A DNA stretch of 64,000 nucleotides from contig CAMUHY010000009.1 in assembly GCA_947088865.1 (NCBI GenBank), positions 56,891 to 120,890 of the forward strand, written 5' to 3'. Each line of letters starts with the position of its first letter. Within the stretch, counting starts at the first letter, position 1. Below, piece by piece: positions 8,137 to 16,414 of the stretch. This DNA comes from an uncultured Eubacterium sp. (GTDB lineage Bacteria; Bacillota; Clostridia; Lachnospirales; Lachnospiraceae). The notes beneath the pieces are model-generated. The model was not told where the DNA came from. It saw nothing but the letters and a program-made list of their open reading frames with translations, and searched no databases. The position numbers and the translations under genes are program-made.

Positions 8137-8763
8137 TTATTTTTTTGTCCCTGAAACTTGAAACATATCAGTAGTAGCAACCACAACATCAATATCAAAA
8201 TAAGGAGTCATTAATTTTACTAAGTCATCTTGATGCAAAAGCGGAATGGATATTTCGCTTGCTTTTTTTTGATGGTGATGGTCTAATTCCTGTCTGCCCA
8301 TGTCATGGGATATGGCAATGCGACCGCCATATTTCAGATTTTTGGCGGTGGCAGTGATAATTTTTTCAGGTTCCATAAAATGCGGAAATGCGTTAAATAT
8401 CATAGCAACATCAAATTGTTGGTCAAATTGATAAGTTTGGGCATCGCCACAAATAATTTTAATGTAAGGATAATTTTCAGATGAAGTTGTCTGCTGTGTA
8501 TTATTATATAATTTTTTATTTTTTTCTCTTGCAATTCGTACCATTTCAGGTGATAAATCAATTGCTGTGACAGAGTGTACATTTCTTTTGATATAATCAG
8601 AAAACAAAAAGCCTGTGCCGCAGGCAATATCTAAAACATCAATGCCAGCGGTGATTTTTGCATTATCGAATAATTGGACAAGAATATCATCTTTTCGGAT
8701 TGCCCATTCATCCCAATAGGGGGCGCATTTATTAAAAAAATCAATTATCTTTTCTTGTGACAT
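8137..8763 (-). CDS. Class I SAM-dependent methyltransferase
   Basis: A methyltransferase of 208 residues. The SAM-binding motif I is VLDIACGTGFLF near residue 45, with the acidic residue in TAIDLSPEM and CGDAQT further on; this is the Methyltransf_11/25 pattern of small-molecule methylases. An ATG at 8775 is possible, but it contains the GGAG that serves the better start at 8763. It follows the ECF S component by 12-24 bp and is co-transcribed with it, suggesting it modifies the imported compound or its product. The target is unknown. Confidence 0.85.
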   Translation of the reverse strand: MSQEKIIDFFNKCAPYWDEWAIRKDDILVQLFDNAKITAGIDVLDIACGTGFLFSDYIKRNVHSVTAIDLSPEMVRIAREKNKKLYNNTQQTTSSENYPYIKIICGDAQTYQFDQQFDVAMIFNAFPHFMEPEKIITATAKNLKYGGRIAISHDMGRQELDHHHQKKASEISIPLLHQDDLVKLMTPYFDIDVVVATTDMFQVSGTKK

Positions 8764-8787
8764 TTTAATCTCCATTCCTGTACTGCT

Positions 8788-9336
8788 TTATTTTTCTTTG
8801 ATATACCGTTGTGGTATAAGGTGTGCTTTCATTAATCCAACAAGGATACTTGGAATAAAAATAAGTTGAATTAAAGTTCCTGGCCAGTTTGTAATAACAG
8901 AACCAGATATCCATACAGCAAAAGAGTAATTTTGTCCGCCTGTAAAAATAAAGGCTTTTACTAGTCCTGATAAAATTCTGCCGCACACAATTCCAGTAAT
9001 GAGTGATATATATAAATCAACATATGTATTTTTAGTGTGAATATGTGTGCTGAGAAATCCAGAAACAACACCATATGTTATTAATTCAATCGTCATTGAA
9101 GGAAGCATAGCAACAGGCGGCATAGAAGTAAGCACACAAGAGATAACTGGTCCGGCAAGACCACACATCAGACCATATGGCCAGCCGCAGATTAATCCGC
9201 AGATAAATACAGGAATGTGCATAGGGCAAAAGACTGCGCCAGCGCCAAACACATGAAATACCATAGGAAAAATATAGCATAATGCAATACATATAGCGCA
9301 AATAATTGATTTTTTGATGGTTGATAAAGTATTCAT
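8788..9336 (-). CDS. ECF transporter S component (substrate-specific subunit)
   Basis: A 182-residue membrane protein with six predicted spans, the size and layout of vitamin-binding S components. The segment FCPMHIPVFICGLICGWPYG, followed by LAGPVISCVLTSMPP, is typical of the ECF_trnsprt family. It lies in the same direction as the EcfA1-EcfA2-EcfT genes, 211 bp away, and so is probably served by that module. Linkage to a methyltransferase is a clue to the ligand but does not identify it. It has its own AAAGGGG ribosome site. Confidence 0.82.
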   Translation of the reverse strand: MNTLSTIKKSIICAICIALCYIFPMVFHVFGAGAVFCPMHIPVFICGLICGWPYGLMCGLAGPVISCVLTSMPPVAMLPSMTIELITYGVVSGFLSTHIHTKNTYVDLYISLITGIVCGRILSGLVKAFIFTGGQNYSFAVWISGSVITNWPGTLIQLIFIPSILVGLMKAHLIPQRYIKEK

Positions 9337-9547
9337 TGTAACTATACCCCTTTCTTTTAAATGAATTTATAATAATTTTAAAATGTTTTTGCTATATATT
9401 TTATTTATATAAAAAATATTTATTTTATAACTGTTGGATAATATACTTATATGTTATTTGTTTTATTATTAAGGTATTATTCTTTAAATAAAATATAAAT
9501 AGTTAAAAAATTTTATATTTTGTTTTATTGTTTAAATATATAATAAA

Positions 9548-10330
9548 TTATATATATATTTCTATAATAAATAATAGTAAAAAAACAGCTATTATTGCCC
9601 ATTCCAATATAGTAATTTTTGAGTATCTTTTTTGGGTTCGATGTTTGGCATCACGGAAACCTCGCGCTTCCATAGCGATTGATAAATCGTCGGCACGTTT
9701 AAATGCCGCTATAAATACAGGAATAAACAATGCACCACCAGCCATTATTTTTTTATGTAAATGATTGCTTTCAAAATCGGCGCCGCGTGCAGTTTGTGCC
9801 TTACGTATTGTATCACCTTCCTGTAATAAAGTTGGAATAAACTGAAAAGATATAGTTAGTATTAAAACTGCTTGTTCAATTGGGATTTTTAAGTAGGATA
9901 GGGGCATAAGAAGTGCCTCTAATCCATTTATCATTTCTGTTAATTCCGTAGTAAGTGTAAATATATTTCCTAAAATTAAAATAATAAAAACATTAAATAT
10001 AATTGTAATACCATGATGTATGCCTTCTTTAGTAAGCTGAATAAATTTCCATTGAAATAATATTGTGTCGCCATCAAAAAACAAAACATTTAAAATAAAA
10101 ATAACAATAAAAAATTTCCATATATATTTTATGGAAGAAAATATAAGTTTTAAATGAAATTTTGATAGTATAATTATCATTCCAAGAATGGCAACCAATA
10201 ATATATATCCAAAGAAAGAGTCAGTAAAAACAGTTGTAAAAATAAGTATAATAAAAACAATAATCTTACCTTGTGCATTGAATTGATGGATAAGAGAATT
10301 GCCATGTATATATTTTCCAGTGAACGGCAT
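9548..10330 (-). CDS. ecfT: ECF transporter transmembrane subunit EcfT
   Basis: The scaffold membrane protein of an energy-coupling factor transporter, 260 residues. The two family-defining ARG motifs that dock the ATPases are present, in KAQTARGADFES and AMEARGFRDAKHR. Several membrane spans precede and follow them. It is 14 bp after ecfA2 in transcription order. The 211-bp stretch between this gene and the S component is extremely A+T-rich and shows no gene. Confidence 0.92.
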   Translation of the reverse strand: MPFTGKYIHGNSLIHQFNAQGKIIVFIILIFTTVFTDSFFGYILLVAILGMIIILSKFHLKLIFSSIKYIWKFFIVIFILNVLFFDGDTILFQWKFIQLTKEGIHHGITIIFNVFIILILGNIFTLTTELTEMINGLEALLMPLSYLKIPIEQAVLILTISFQFIPTLLQEGDTIRKAQTARGADFESNHLHKKIMAGGALFIPVFIAAFKRADDLSIAMEARGFRDAKHRTQKRYSKITILEWAIIAVFLLLFIIEIYI

Positions 10331-10344
10331 AAAAATTCCTATTT

Positions 10345-11223
10345 TTAATTATTTTTTATAGCTGCTTGCAGTGAATTTAAAAGCTCGTTGTAGGTAGTTA
10401 TATTTTTAGAAATATTCCAACCACGTTTTTGTAATTCACAGGCAATCAATTTACTTTGGCTTATTCCAAGCTGATGCGATTCCATCCAATCTATATCTGA
10501 AAATAAGTGGCATGTTGAATCATCTGCTATTAAATGCCCTTTTTCTAACACAAGAAGTCTTTTGGTGTATTCACTGATACAATCAGCATTATGTGAAATC
10601 ATAAGTATAGTCATTCCATCCTGATTGAGTTTTTGCAGAAGCTCCATAAAATGATTTCGCATAACAGGGTCTAATCCAGCGATAGGTTCATCTAACAAAA
10701 GATAGTCTGGATGTATTGCTAATATGCCAGCGATTGCAACGCGTCTTTTTTCACCGCCAGACAATGATAATGGCGATATATGACGTATCGTTTCATAAGA
10801 AAATCCCATTATTTCTAATGCCCATTGAACACGGTTATTGATTTCGGCTGCTGGCATATGGATATGTTTTAACCCATAAGCAACATCTTTTTCAACCGTT
10901 GTTTCAAATAGTTGGTTTTCAGGGTATTGAAAAACAATACCCAATTTTTTTCGTAAGGACTTTCTATCATAATTATATTTGTGTCGTCTATAAGATTGAT
11001 GATGTTTAAAAATATCTTCATTATCGATTAAAATCGTTCCATTTGTAGGATTGATAAGACCACATATAAGCTGAAATAATGTTGATTTTCCGCAGCCAGT
11101 ATGCCCCATAATTCCTACAAATTCACCTCGTTTTATAGTAAAATTAATGTTTTGTAAAGCATCTATGGCAAGAGGTGTTCCTGTTTCATACTGAAAACTT
11201 ACATTTTTTGCCGTAATTGACAT
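10345..11223 (-). CDS. ecfA2: ECF transporter ATPase EcfA2
   Basis: The second ATPase of the ECF module, 292 residues. Walker A GHTGCGKST, Q-loop FQYPENQLF, signature LSLSGGEKRR, Walker B YLLLDEPIAGLD and switch histidine MISHNAD are all intact. The EGEFVG/GIMGHTG context and the PENQLFE sequence separate EcfA2 from EcfA1. It overlaps ecfA1 by 25 bp, indicating coupled translation. Confidence 0.93.
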   Translation of the reverse strand: MSITAKNVSFQYETGTPLAIDALQNINFTIKRGEFVGIMGHTGCGKSTLFQLICGLINPTNGTILIDNEDIFKHHQSYRRHKYNYDRKSLRKKLGIVFQYPENQLFETTVEKDVAYGLKHIHMPAAEINNRVQWALEIMGFSYETIRHISPLSLSGGEKRRVAIAGILAIHPDYLLLDEPIAGLDPVMRNHFMELLQKLNQDGMTILMISHNADCISEYTKRLLVLEKGHLIADDSTCHLFSDIDWMESHQLGISQSKLIACELQKRGWNISKNITTYNELLNSLQAAIKNN

Positions 11224-12032
11224 AATTCCTCCACAAACTCAGCAATTGTAATAGGACAATGTTCTAAGCATATTCCCATTTTTTTTAAATCCTCATATAG
11301 TTTTACAACCGTTAAAGGAAGCATACCTGATTGAATTAAACGTTCAGAATTTGTTAGTATATCAAAAGGCGTTCCATATGCAGAAAATGTCCCCTGATGC
11401 ATAAGGTATATTTTATCAGCAAATACAGCTTCTTCAATGTAATGCGTAACCATAATAATTGTTTTTCCGAAAGCTTTTTGTTGTTGTATAATATCAAGAA
11501 CTTCTTTTCTTCCAATAGGGTCAAGCATGGAGGTTGCCTCATCAAATACAATAATATCTGGATGAAGCGCTAAAATTCCAGCTATGGCAATACGTTGTTT
11601 TTGTCCGCCGGAAAGATTGTGAGGACAGGCATTTTCAAAACCTTGCATATTTACCATCTCAAGAGATTGTGTGATTCTTTTATCAATTTCTTCTCTTGAA
11701 AATTCATAGTTTTCTAATCCAAAGGCAATGTCTTGTGCAACAACCGATGATACAAATTGATTGTCAGGATTTTGAAATACCATACCTATTTTGCGTCTTA
11801 GCTCCCATAGCTTGTCTGTATTATGCACATCAATGTCAGCTACGGTTAATTTTCCGGATTGCGGTAAAAGTAAACCGTTTAACAGTTTACAAAAAGTTGA
11901 TTTTCCACTTCCATTTGCACCAAGTATAGCGATAAATTCGCCAGCATCAACATTAAAATCAACATGGTTAATAATGGGAGGGTCTTTTGTATTAATTGAG
12001 TATGAAAATGTTATATCATTGCCATGTATCAT
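11199..12032 (-). CDS. ecfA1: ECF transporter ATPase EcfA1
   Basis: First gene of the ECF module. Walker A GANGSGKST, FQNPDNQFV, signature LSGGQKQR, Walker B IIVFDEATSMLD and MVTHYIEEA are all present. The frame is open to an ATG at 12059, but the ATG at 12032 has GGAG seven bases upstream and gives the usual EcfA1 N-terminus; the extra codons read MLRFGMEIF and belong to a leader motif repeated before the ThiE-like gene (37544-37570). Confidence 0.92.
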   Translation of the reverse strand: MIHGNDITFSYSINTKDPPIINHVDFNVDAGEFIAILGANGSGKSTFCKLLNGLLLPQSGKLTVADIDVHNTDKLWELRRKIGMVFQNPDNQFVSSVVAQDIAFGLENYEFSREEIDKRITQSLEMVNMQGFENACPHNLSGGQKQRIAIAGILALHPDIIVFDEATSMLDPIGRKEVLDIIQQQKAFGKTIIMVTHYIEEAVFADKIYLMHQGTFSAYGTPFDILTNSERLIQSGMLPLTVVKLYEDLKKMGICLEHCPITIAEFVEELCQLRQKM

Positions 12033-12059
12033 AAAAATCTCCATTCCGAAGCGTAACAT
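12033..12059 (-). repeat. Repeated leader motif (MLRFGME), copy 1
   Basis: Minus-strand ATGTTACGCTTCGGAATGGAG, directly before the EcfA1 start. It differs by one synonymous base from the motif at 37550-37570. It supplies the Shine-Dalgarno for ecfA1. Confidence 0.5.
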
Positions 12060-12400
12060 AAATTCACAAAGGTGATTTTTGTTATTATAGTCAACTCTAT
12101 TTGTAAAGCTTTAACGAATAAAGTGCAAATTTTAAAGTTGTCTATAATAAACAGCATTGAAAGTCATTTTATCAAAAATAAAAATACAACACAACCCTAT
12201 AAGAAAGAAATAAATAATAAAAATATAAAATATTGTTCTGATATTTGTAAAATTTACAAATGTAAATATTTGTTGTTATTATATGGTAATTTATGCAGAA
12301 TAAGGTTAAAATTTTAAATTATATGTCGATAAAACTTATAAGGGTAATTGGCTAAAATGGAGTTTAGTCCCCTAATAACTCAAATTCAAGGAGGATAATT
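12060..12400. other. Divergent intergenic region with sigma-28-like promoter
   Basis: No gene is seen in these 340 bp. On the minus strand a TATAAT (plus 12084-12089) may serve ecfA1, without a good -35. On the plus strand TAAA (12307-12310), 14 bases, GTCGATAA (12325-12332) resembles a sigma-28 (flagellar/motility) promoter and would transcribe the DUF6033-like gene. Confidence 0.45.
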
Positions 12401-13153
12401 ATGAGTATGATTTCAGAAGCAATGTCTGGTACACAGCAGACTGCCCAAATGCAGATGACCGAGACATCAAACAGAACAAAAAAAACAAAAGTTAGTGGTA
12501 AAACAATCGGAGAGCCTCAATTAAGCGAACAGGCAGCAAAGTATTATGAGGAACTTAAAAAGAAATATTCTAATATGGATTTTATTCTTGTAAGTGCAGA
12601 CCAAAAAGAATATGCAAAATCAAAAGCAGCAAGTTATGCAAATGCAAATAAGATGGTTGTTCTTATTGATGAAGAAAAAATTGAAAAGATGGCTTCCGAT
12701 GAGAATTATCGCAAACAGTATGAAGGCATTATTGCAAATGCTGCAAGCGGTTTATCACAGCTAGGAAAGCAATTATCTGCAACTGGGGCAAAAGTAAAAG
12801 GATATGGTATGCAGGTCAATGATAATGGAACAGCATCCTATTTTGCAGTTGTAGACAAGTCTTTAGCATTACAAAAACAACGTATTGCAAATAAGGCAGA
12901 GGCAAAGCGTGAAGAACGAAAAGCTGAGGCAAAGAAAGCTAAAAGAGAGCAGCAAGAAGAGCGGATTCAGAAAAGCCGAGATAAAAACAAGGCGGATAAG
13001 GCAGAAGAATCAGAGGATATTGTTACCATTACAGCATCTTCTATCGGTGAACTCATTAACAAGGTCAATAATACAATTTATACAAGTATGAGTGATTATG
13101 TTCAGACGGACGAGGAAAAGAAGATTGGACAGCAATTTGATTATGTGATTTAA
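12401..13153 (+). CDS. DUF6033-like protein
   Basis: A 250-residue protein resembling the Lachnospiraceae DUF6033 family, whose function is not known. Residues 35-160 form a predicted mixed alpha/beta core with LSEQAAKYYEELKKKYSNMD, VVLIDEEKIEKMA and KGYGMQVNDNGTASYFAVVD; from about 165 to 205 there is a highly charged, lysine/glutamate-rich helix likely to be a coiled coil. There is no signal peptide and no membrane span. It opens a run of six same-strand genes of unknown function and has a sigma-28-like sequence upstream, so export or regulation by a flagellar-type system is possible but unproven. Confidence 0.7.
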   Translation: MSMISEAMSGTQQTAQMQMTETSNRTKKTKVSGKTIGEPQLSEQAAKYYEELKKKYSNMDFILVSADQKEYAKSKAASYANANKMVVLIDEEKIEKMASDENYRKQYEGIIANAASGLSQLGKQLSATGAKVKGYGMQVNDNGTASYFAVVDKSLALQKQRIANKAEAKREERKAEAKKAKREQQEERIQKSRDKNKADKAEESEDIVTITASSIGELINKVNNTIYTSMSDYVQTDEEKKIGQQFDYVI

Positions 13154-13189
13154 ACTTGGCATATATTGTATTGATAAGGAGATGATAGC

Positions 13190-13990
13190 ATGAGTTTACT
13201 CGTTGGAGGAATGAGCACTGGTGGAAAACTTATCATTACAGGAATAAGGAAGAAAACTTCAAAATCGGTTAGTACTTCTAATTCAAATATAAAACCGCGT
13301 AAAAAATTGCAGTATAATCACAGAGAAGTTTCAGCGATGATTCTTAGAGCCAAAACCTCTTTTTCAGCTAGTCTTACCGTTTCATCAGCAAGAACAAAGT
13401 TGGTTTCACTCAGCAAAAAAGCTGGTACTGGTGAATATGATGAGGAGGAATTGAGACATGCGATTATTCATGCACAGAGTATTGTGCGTGTTGCAAAGAA
13501 ACGTCTAAAACATTTGAAGCAGGAAGAAGCAGAGAAAAAAGCCATTGATGATGAACTTCTTGAACTGGAAGAAGAAGAAAAAGAATCGGATTTAGAAGAT
13601 GTTGAAGAAGAAAATCGTTCTGAGAGTGAAGAGTCTTCTGAAATGAGTCAGCAAGAACTGCGCAAACTGATGCGTGAGATTGAGCAGCTTATGAGGGAAA
13701 CTATGGAGGAAAGCAATGAGAACGAAGAAGATGTTTTTGAAGAGTTTAGTTTTGTGAGGGATGTTGAACCAAAAGATTTGGAACTTAGAAAGAAAAAACA
13801 TAGAGCAGAAGAGCTAAAAGACATCGTAAAAGCAGATATGAAATATCTTAAATTCGTTTTTGGACGATTGGAAAGTGAAAGAAATGGTATTGATAGTGGC
13901 GTATCTCTTGCAATTGGAGGGTTTGATATTCCATTTTCACCTCCTCCACCAGTTGTTACTGAAGGTGGTAATGTAGATGTATCTTTATAA
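13190..13990 (+). CDS. Hypothetical acidic coiled-coil protein
   Basis: A 266-residue protein I do not recognise. The N-terminus is glycine-rich (SLLVGGMSTGGKLII) and basic; residues 60-115 are helical; residues 105-185 are strongly acidic (ELEEEEKESDLEDVEEE) and probably coiled coil; the tail is FDIPFSPPPPVVTEGG. No secretion signal. It follows the DUF6033-like gene by 36 bp with a good AAGGAG ribosome site and is closed by a terminator at 14006. The charge pattern suggests a partner-binding or chaperone-like role, but nothing identifies it. Confidence 0.65.
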   Translation: MSLLVGGMSTGGKLIITGIRKKTSKSVSTSNSNIKPRKKLQYNHREVSAMILRAKTSFSASLTVSSARTKLVSLSKKAGTGEYDEEELRHAIIHAQSIVRVAKKRLKHLKQEEAEKKAIDDELLELEEEEKESDLEDVEEENRSESEESSEMSQQELRKLMREIEQLMRETMEESNENEEDVFEEFSFVRDVEPKDLELRKKKHRAEELKDIVKADMKYLKFVFGRLESERNGIDSGVSLAIGGFDIPFSPPPPVVTEGGNVDVSL

Positions 13991-14005
13991 TTGAGCAGAT
14001 ATAAG

Positions 14006-14048
14006 ACTGTTGTATAAAGCAAAAGAAAGCTTTATGCAACAGTTTTTT
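14006..14048 (+). terminator. Rho-independent terminator
   Basis: ACTGTTGTATAAAGC pairs with GCTTTATGCAACAGT (one mismatch) and is followed by six T, 20 bp after the stop codon of the preceding gene. Confidence 0.75.
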
Positions 14049-14301
14049 GATATAAATAGAGTTACTTATTTTTGCCAAAGTGTTACAAATTAAGGTTAAT
14101 ACAACAATAAAAATTATTTTCGTGAATGATACAATTTTTAACGTAAAATTATAGGTGTTCTTGTATTATTAGGGTTATGTAATTTTAAATTGTTCCGATA
14201 AATAAATTGAAAAGTTAATATAAATAATTTCTTTTTAGAAAATATGTGTATTTTTAATTAGAAATATTTTTTGAAAAGAAAATAAATAAAGTCAAGGATG
14301 A

Positions 14302-14410
14302 CGATAAAAATTCTCATGTAAAAGACGATTGTTCGGTCTTACTAGGGCTTAAGTTATTAGTTACTTCTAAACGTAAATAATAGCATAAGGCTAAAAATAG
14401 AATTTTATCG
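14302..14410 (+). ncRNA. Candidate structured leader RNA (three-way junction)
   Basis: In the 527-bp gap before the next gene, CGATAAAAATTCT (14302-14314) pairs with AGAATTTTATCG (14399-14410) with one bulged A. Inside are a hairpin AAGAC/GTCTT (14322-14340) and a longer arm closed by GGCTTA/TAAGGC. The layout resembles a riboswitch-like three-way junction, but I cannot match it to a known class. The rest of the gap is A+T-rich with no gene. Confidence 0.35.
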
Positions 14411-14517
14411 TTATTTTTATTTTATGGGGAATGTTTATCTGCAAAAAATAACAAGAAAGATATAGATTTCCTATAAAGGACTTTATTCATGAATTATAAT
14501 GAAAGAAGGAGGAACGA

Positions 14518-15105
14518 ATGGTAACAGGAATAAATGCAAATACCGATATGATGACCTCGAATAAAAGTAATTCTGTTCATTCTAAACAAGGAGATTTTAA
14601 GAAAAATGTTTTGACATGTGTTGGGATGGGGACACAGAAGGTTATGCTTCGTTCAGATGCTTTGATATCTTATGCAAGTCCTAAAACAGGAGAATCTGTT
14701 AATATTTATCATGCAGACAATTATTCTAAAGAAAATCCCGTATATGTTATTAAAGGGTTGGATAGATATGGCAATGAATTTGAGAAAGAAGTCAACGCCA
14801 AAGAAATTAATCCAAATTGTTGCAGTTATAATGATATGATGATACTAAATTTAGAGACAGGCAATGCTAATGATTCATCTTATTTAAAGTCTGCTATGAT
14901 GTTTGATAAGTCCGGCAGAGACAGCTATTTTGATGAAGCAGATTATACAGCAGCTATGAAAAGTTTAATGAAGGATTTTAAAACATTAGGGTGTTGGGAT
15001 TCTTATATTTTTATGGATAAATGGCTTCATGATATTTGGGATTATACAAAAAAGACAGAACAGTCTCAAGATTTAAGGGTTAAAAATGGTTATTTAACGT
15101 CATGA
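14518..15105 (+). CDS. Hypothetical protein
   Basis: A 195-residue protein with an excellent AAGGAGG ribosome site. I do not recognise the family. The N-terminal 35 residues are polar and disordered-looking (MVTGINANTDMMTSNKSNS), a feature shared with its neighbours; the middle contains IYHADNYSKENPVYVIKGLD and a helical C-terminal part. There is no signal peptide or membrane span. Neighbouring genes of the same type on both sides suggest a common system. Confidence 0.65.
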   Translation: MVTGINANTDMMTSNKSNSVHSKQGDFKKNVLTCVGMGTQKVMLRSDALISYASPKTGESVNIYHADNYSKENPVYVIKGLDRYGNEFEKEVNAKEINPNCCSYNDMMILNLETGNANDSSYLKSAMMFDKSGRDSYFDEADYTAAMKSLMKDFKTLGCWDSYIFMDKWLHDIWDYTKKTEQSQDLRVKNGYLTS

Positions 15106-15172
15106 TTCTTTTGTAAATATAAAATGTGTCGATATAGTTTTAGGAAAGAAATATAGTATGGATGACAAGACG

Positions 15173-15250
15173 ACAAGTTTGTGGTTGCGCTGACTCCCCA
15201 AACTTGTAAGAACTTTTTATTTTTTAGAAAAAAGCAGCGCAGAAATGAGG
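15173..15250 (+). promoter_or_regulatory. Pseudoknot-type 5' leader element, copy 2
   Basis: A 9-bp perfect hairpin ACAAGTTTG/CAAACTTGT (15173-15181, 15199-15207) encloses TGCGCTG (15186-15192), which is exactly complementary to CAGCGCA (15235-15241). The GAGG ribosome site follows at 15247-15250 and the ATG at 15257. Confidence 0.65.
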
Positions 15251-15256
15251 TTTAGT

Positions 15257-15922
15257 ATGAGAGTTACAACACAGATGTTAAATATGGCAGCAATGAAGGC
15301 TGGTCTTCCAATTCACCGCAGTACTTTATTAGATTATTTAGATTCAAACAAAGGGGCAGGTTCTTTAAATGATGTCTTGCAGTCGAAAGCAAGCGCTTCA
15401 TTAAATCATGCAAATAAATCAAAATATGAAAAGATAGAAAAAACAGCCGATAAGTTAAATAAACAAGCTGAATTATTTGCGGACAGCGAAAAGAATGGCA
15501 TGTTTGATAAGGCAAAAGAAAGCAATGATACTTCTAAGATTTGTAAAAATGTAGAAGATTTAGTAAATAATTACAATGACCTTCTTGATAATATGCAAAA
15601 GGATTCTGGCGCATTAAATCTATTTTATTGTCAGGGATTAAAAGATATTATAGAAGAAAATAAAGAAGATTTAAAAGAAATTGGTATTTCTGTAAAAGGC
15701 GATGGACATATGGTGATTGACAAGGATAAGTTAAAGGCAGCTTCTTGTGATTCCTTAGAAAAAGTACTTGGAGGGAAGGATTCGTTTACTCAAAAATTAG
15801 CATTTGTATCATCAAGAATATCGGATAATGCTTATGCAAATATACAAAATATATCAAATAATTACACATCAAATGCCAATACAATAGAAAGTTATTTGAG
15901 TAAATTTAACTTTTATGGCTAA
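15257..15922 (+). CDS. Hypothetical protein with flagellar hook/cap-like ends
   Basis: A 221-residue helical protein. The start at 15257 is preferred to the in-frame ATG at 15245, because the latter contains the GAGG that serves as ribosome site. The N-terminus MRVTTQMLN resembles the start of FlgL-type junction proteins, and the C-terminal YANIQNISNNYTSNANTIES resembles the end of FliD/filament-associated proteins. The similarity is weak and judged by eye. A secreted, flagellin-like or flagellum-exported protein is possible. No other flagellar gene is in the window. Its leader holds a pseudoknot-type element. Confidence 0.55.
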   Translation: MRVTTQMLNMAAMKAGLPIHRSTLLDYLDSNKGAGSLNDVLQSKASASLNHANKSKYEKIEKTADKLNKQAELFADSEKNGMFDKAKESNDTSKICKNVEDLVNNYNDLLDNMQKDSGALNLFYCQGLKDIIEENKEDLKEIGISVKGDGHMVIDKDKLKAASCDSLEKVLGGKDSFTQKLAFVSSRISDNAYANIQNISNNYTSNANTIESYLSKFNFYG

Positions 15923-15944
15923 AAAATAGTTGTGAGGAGAGTTT

Positions 15945-16349
15945 ATGAGCGTTTCAGAAATTTATGGTGGTACATATCAAAAATATCAAAACAAAACCAC
16001 CAATAATGATAATAAAACAAATAATACAAGCAGTGAAGACGCATCACAAGATATAAAAAATTATGATGCTATATTCCATCAAAAAATGGTTGAGATGAGC
16101 GAAAAATTTAGAAATGGTGAGACTGAACAAAAGATACAGATAGGTTCTAATGCTTATACTGTAAAAGAATGGAAGAAGCTGCTTACCAGTTTTGATAAAG
16201 CGCAAGACCAAATCAGAGAAGAGATTGAGGAAGAAGTACGCATCCGAATGGAGAAAAAGCGTGCGGAGGAAATACGAAAAAAATTAGAAAATATAAGTGA
16301 TTCTGAGATTGCTGCATTAGTTGGAGATGAGGGGAAGATTGAAAATTAA
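15945..16349 (+). CDS. Hypothetical small charged protein
   Basis: A 134-residue protein with GGAG ribosome site. An asparagine/threonine-rich disordered N-terminus (residues 10-35) is followed by a helix, the short segment IGSNAYTVKEWKKLL, and a long charged helix (EEIEEEVRIRMEKKRAEEIRKK). It is unrecognised by me, 22 bp after the previous gene and 66 bp before the next, and shares the disordered-head, charged-helix-tail layout of this cluster. Confidence 0.6.
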   Translation: MSVSEIYGGTYQKYQNKTTNNDNKTNNTSSEDASQDIKNYDAIFHQKMVEMSEKFRNGETEQKIQIGSNAYTVKEWKKLLTSFDKAQDQIREEIEEEVRIRMEKKRAEEIRKKLENISDSEIAALVGDEGKIEN

Positions 16350-16414
16350 AATTTTCAACCTGCAAATGTTAGCAAGACCAGTTTTAAAAATCAGTCATAT
16401 CATGGAGGTTAAAA

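Noticed and set aside
8762-8800. A sixth pseudoknot-type leader before the methyltransferase (GCAGTACAGGAATGGAG)
   Set aside because: The nearby hairpin loop (ACAAC) is not complementary to the motif, and the hairpin lies within the coding end of the S component.
13648-14022. Minus-strand serine-rich reading frame opposite the acidic coiled-coil gene
   Set aside because: Serine-rich composition is the expected complement of Glu/Lys codons; no ribosome site or promoter.
15114-15135. Second sigma-28 promoter before the hook-like gene
   Set aside because: GTCGATAT is present but the only TAAA is 10 bases upstream, too close for a sigma-28 -35.
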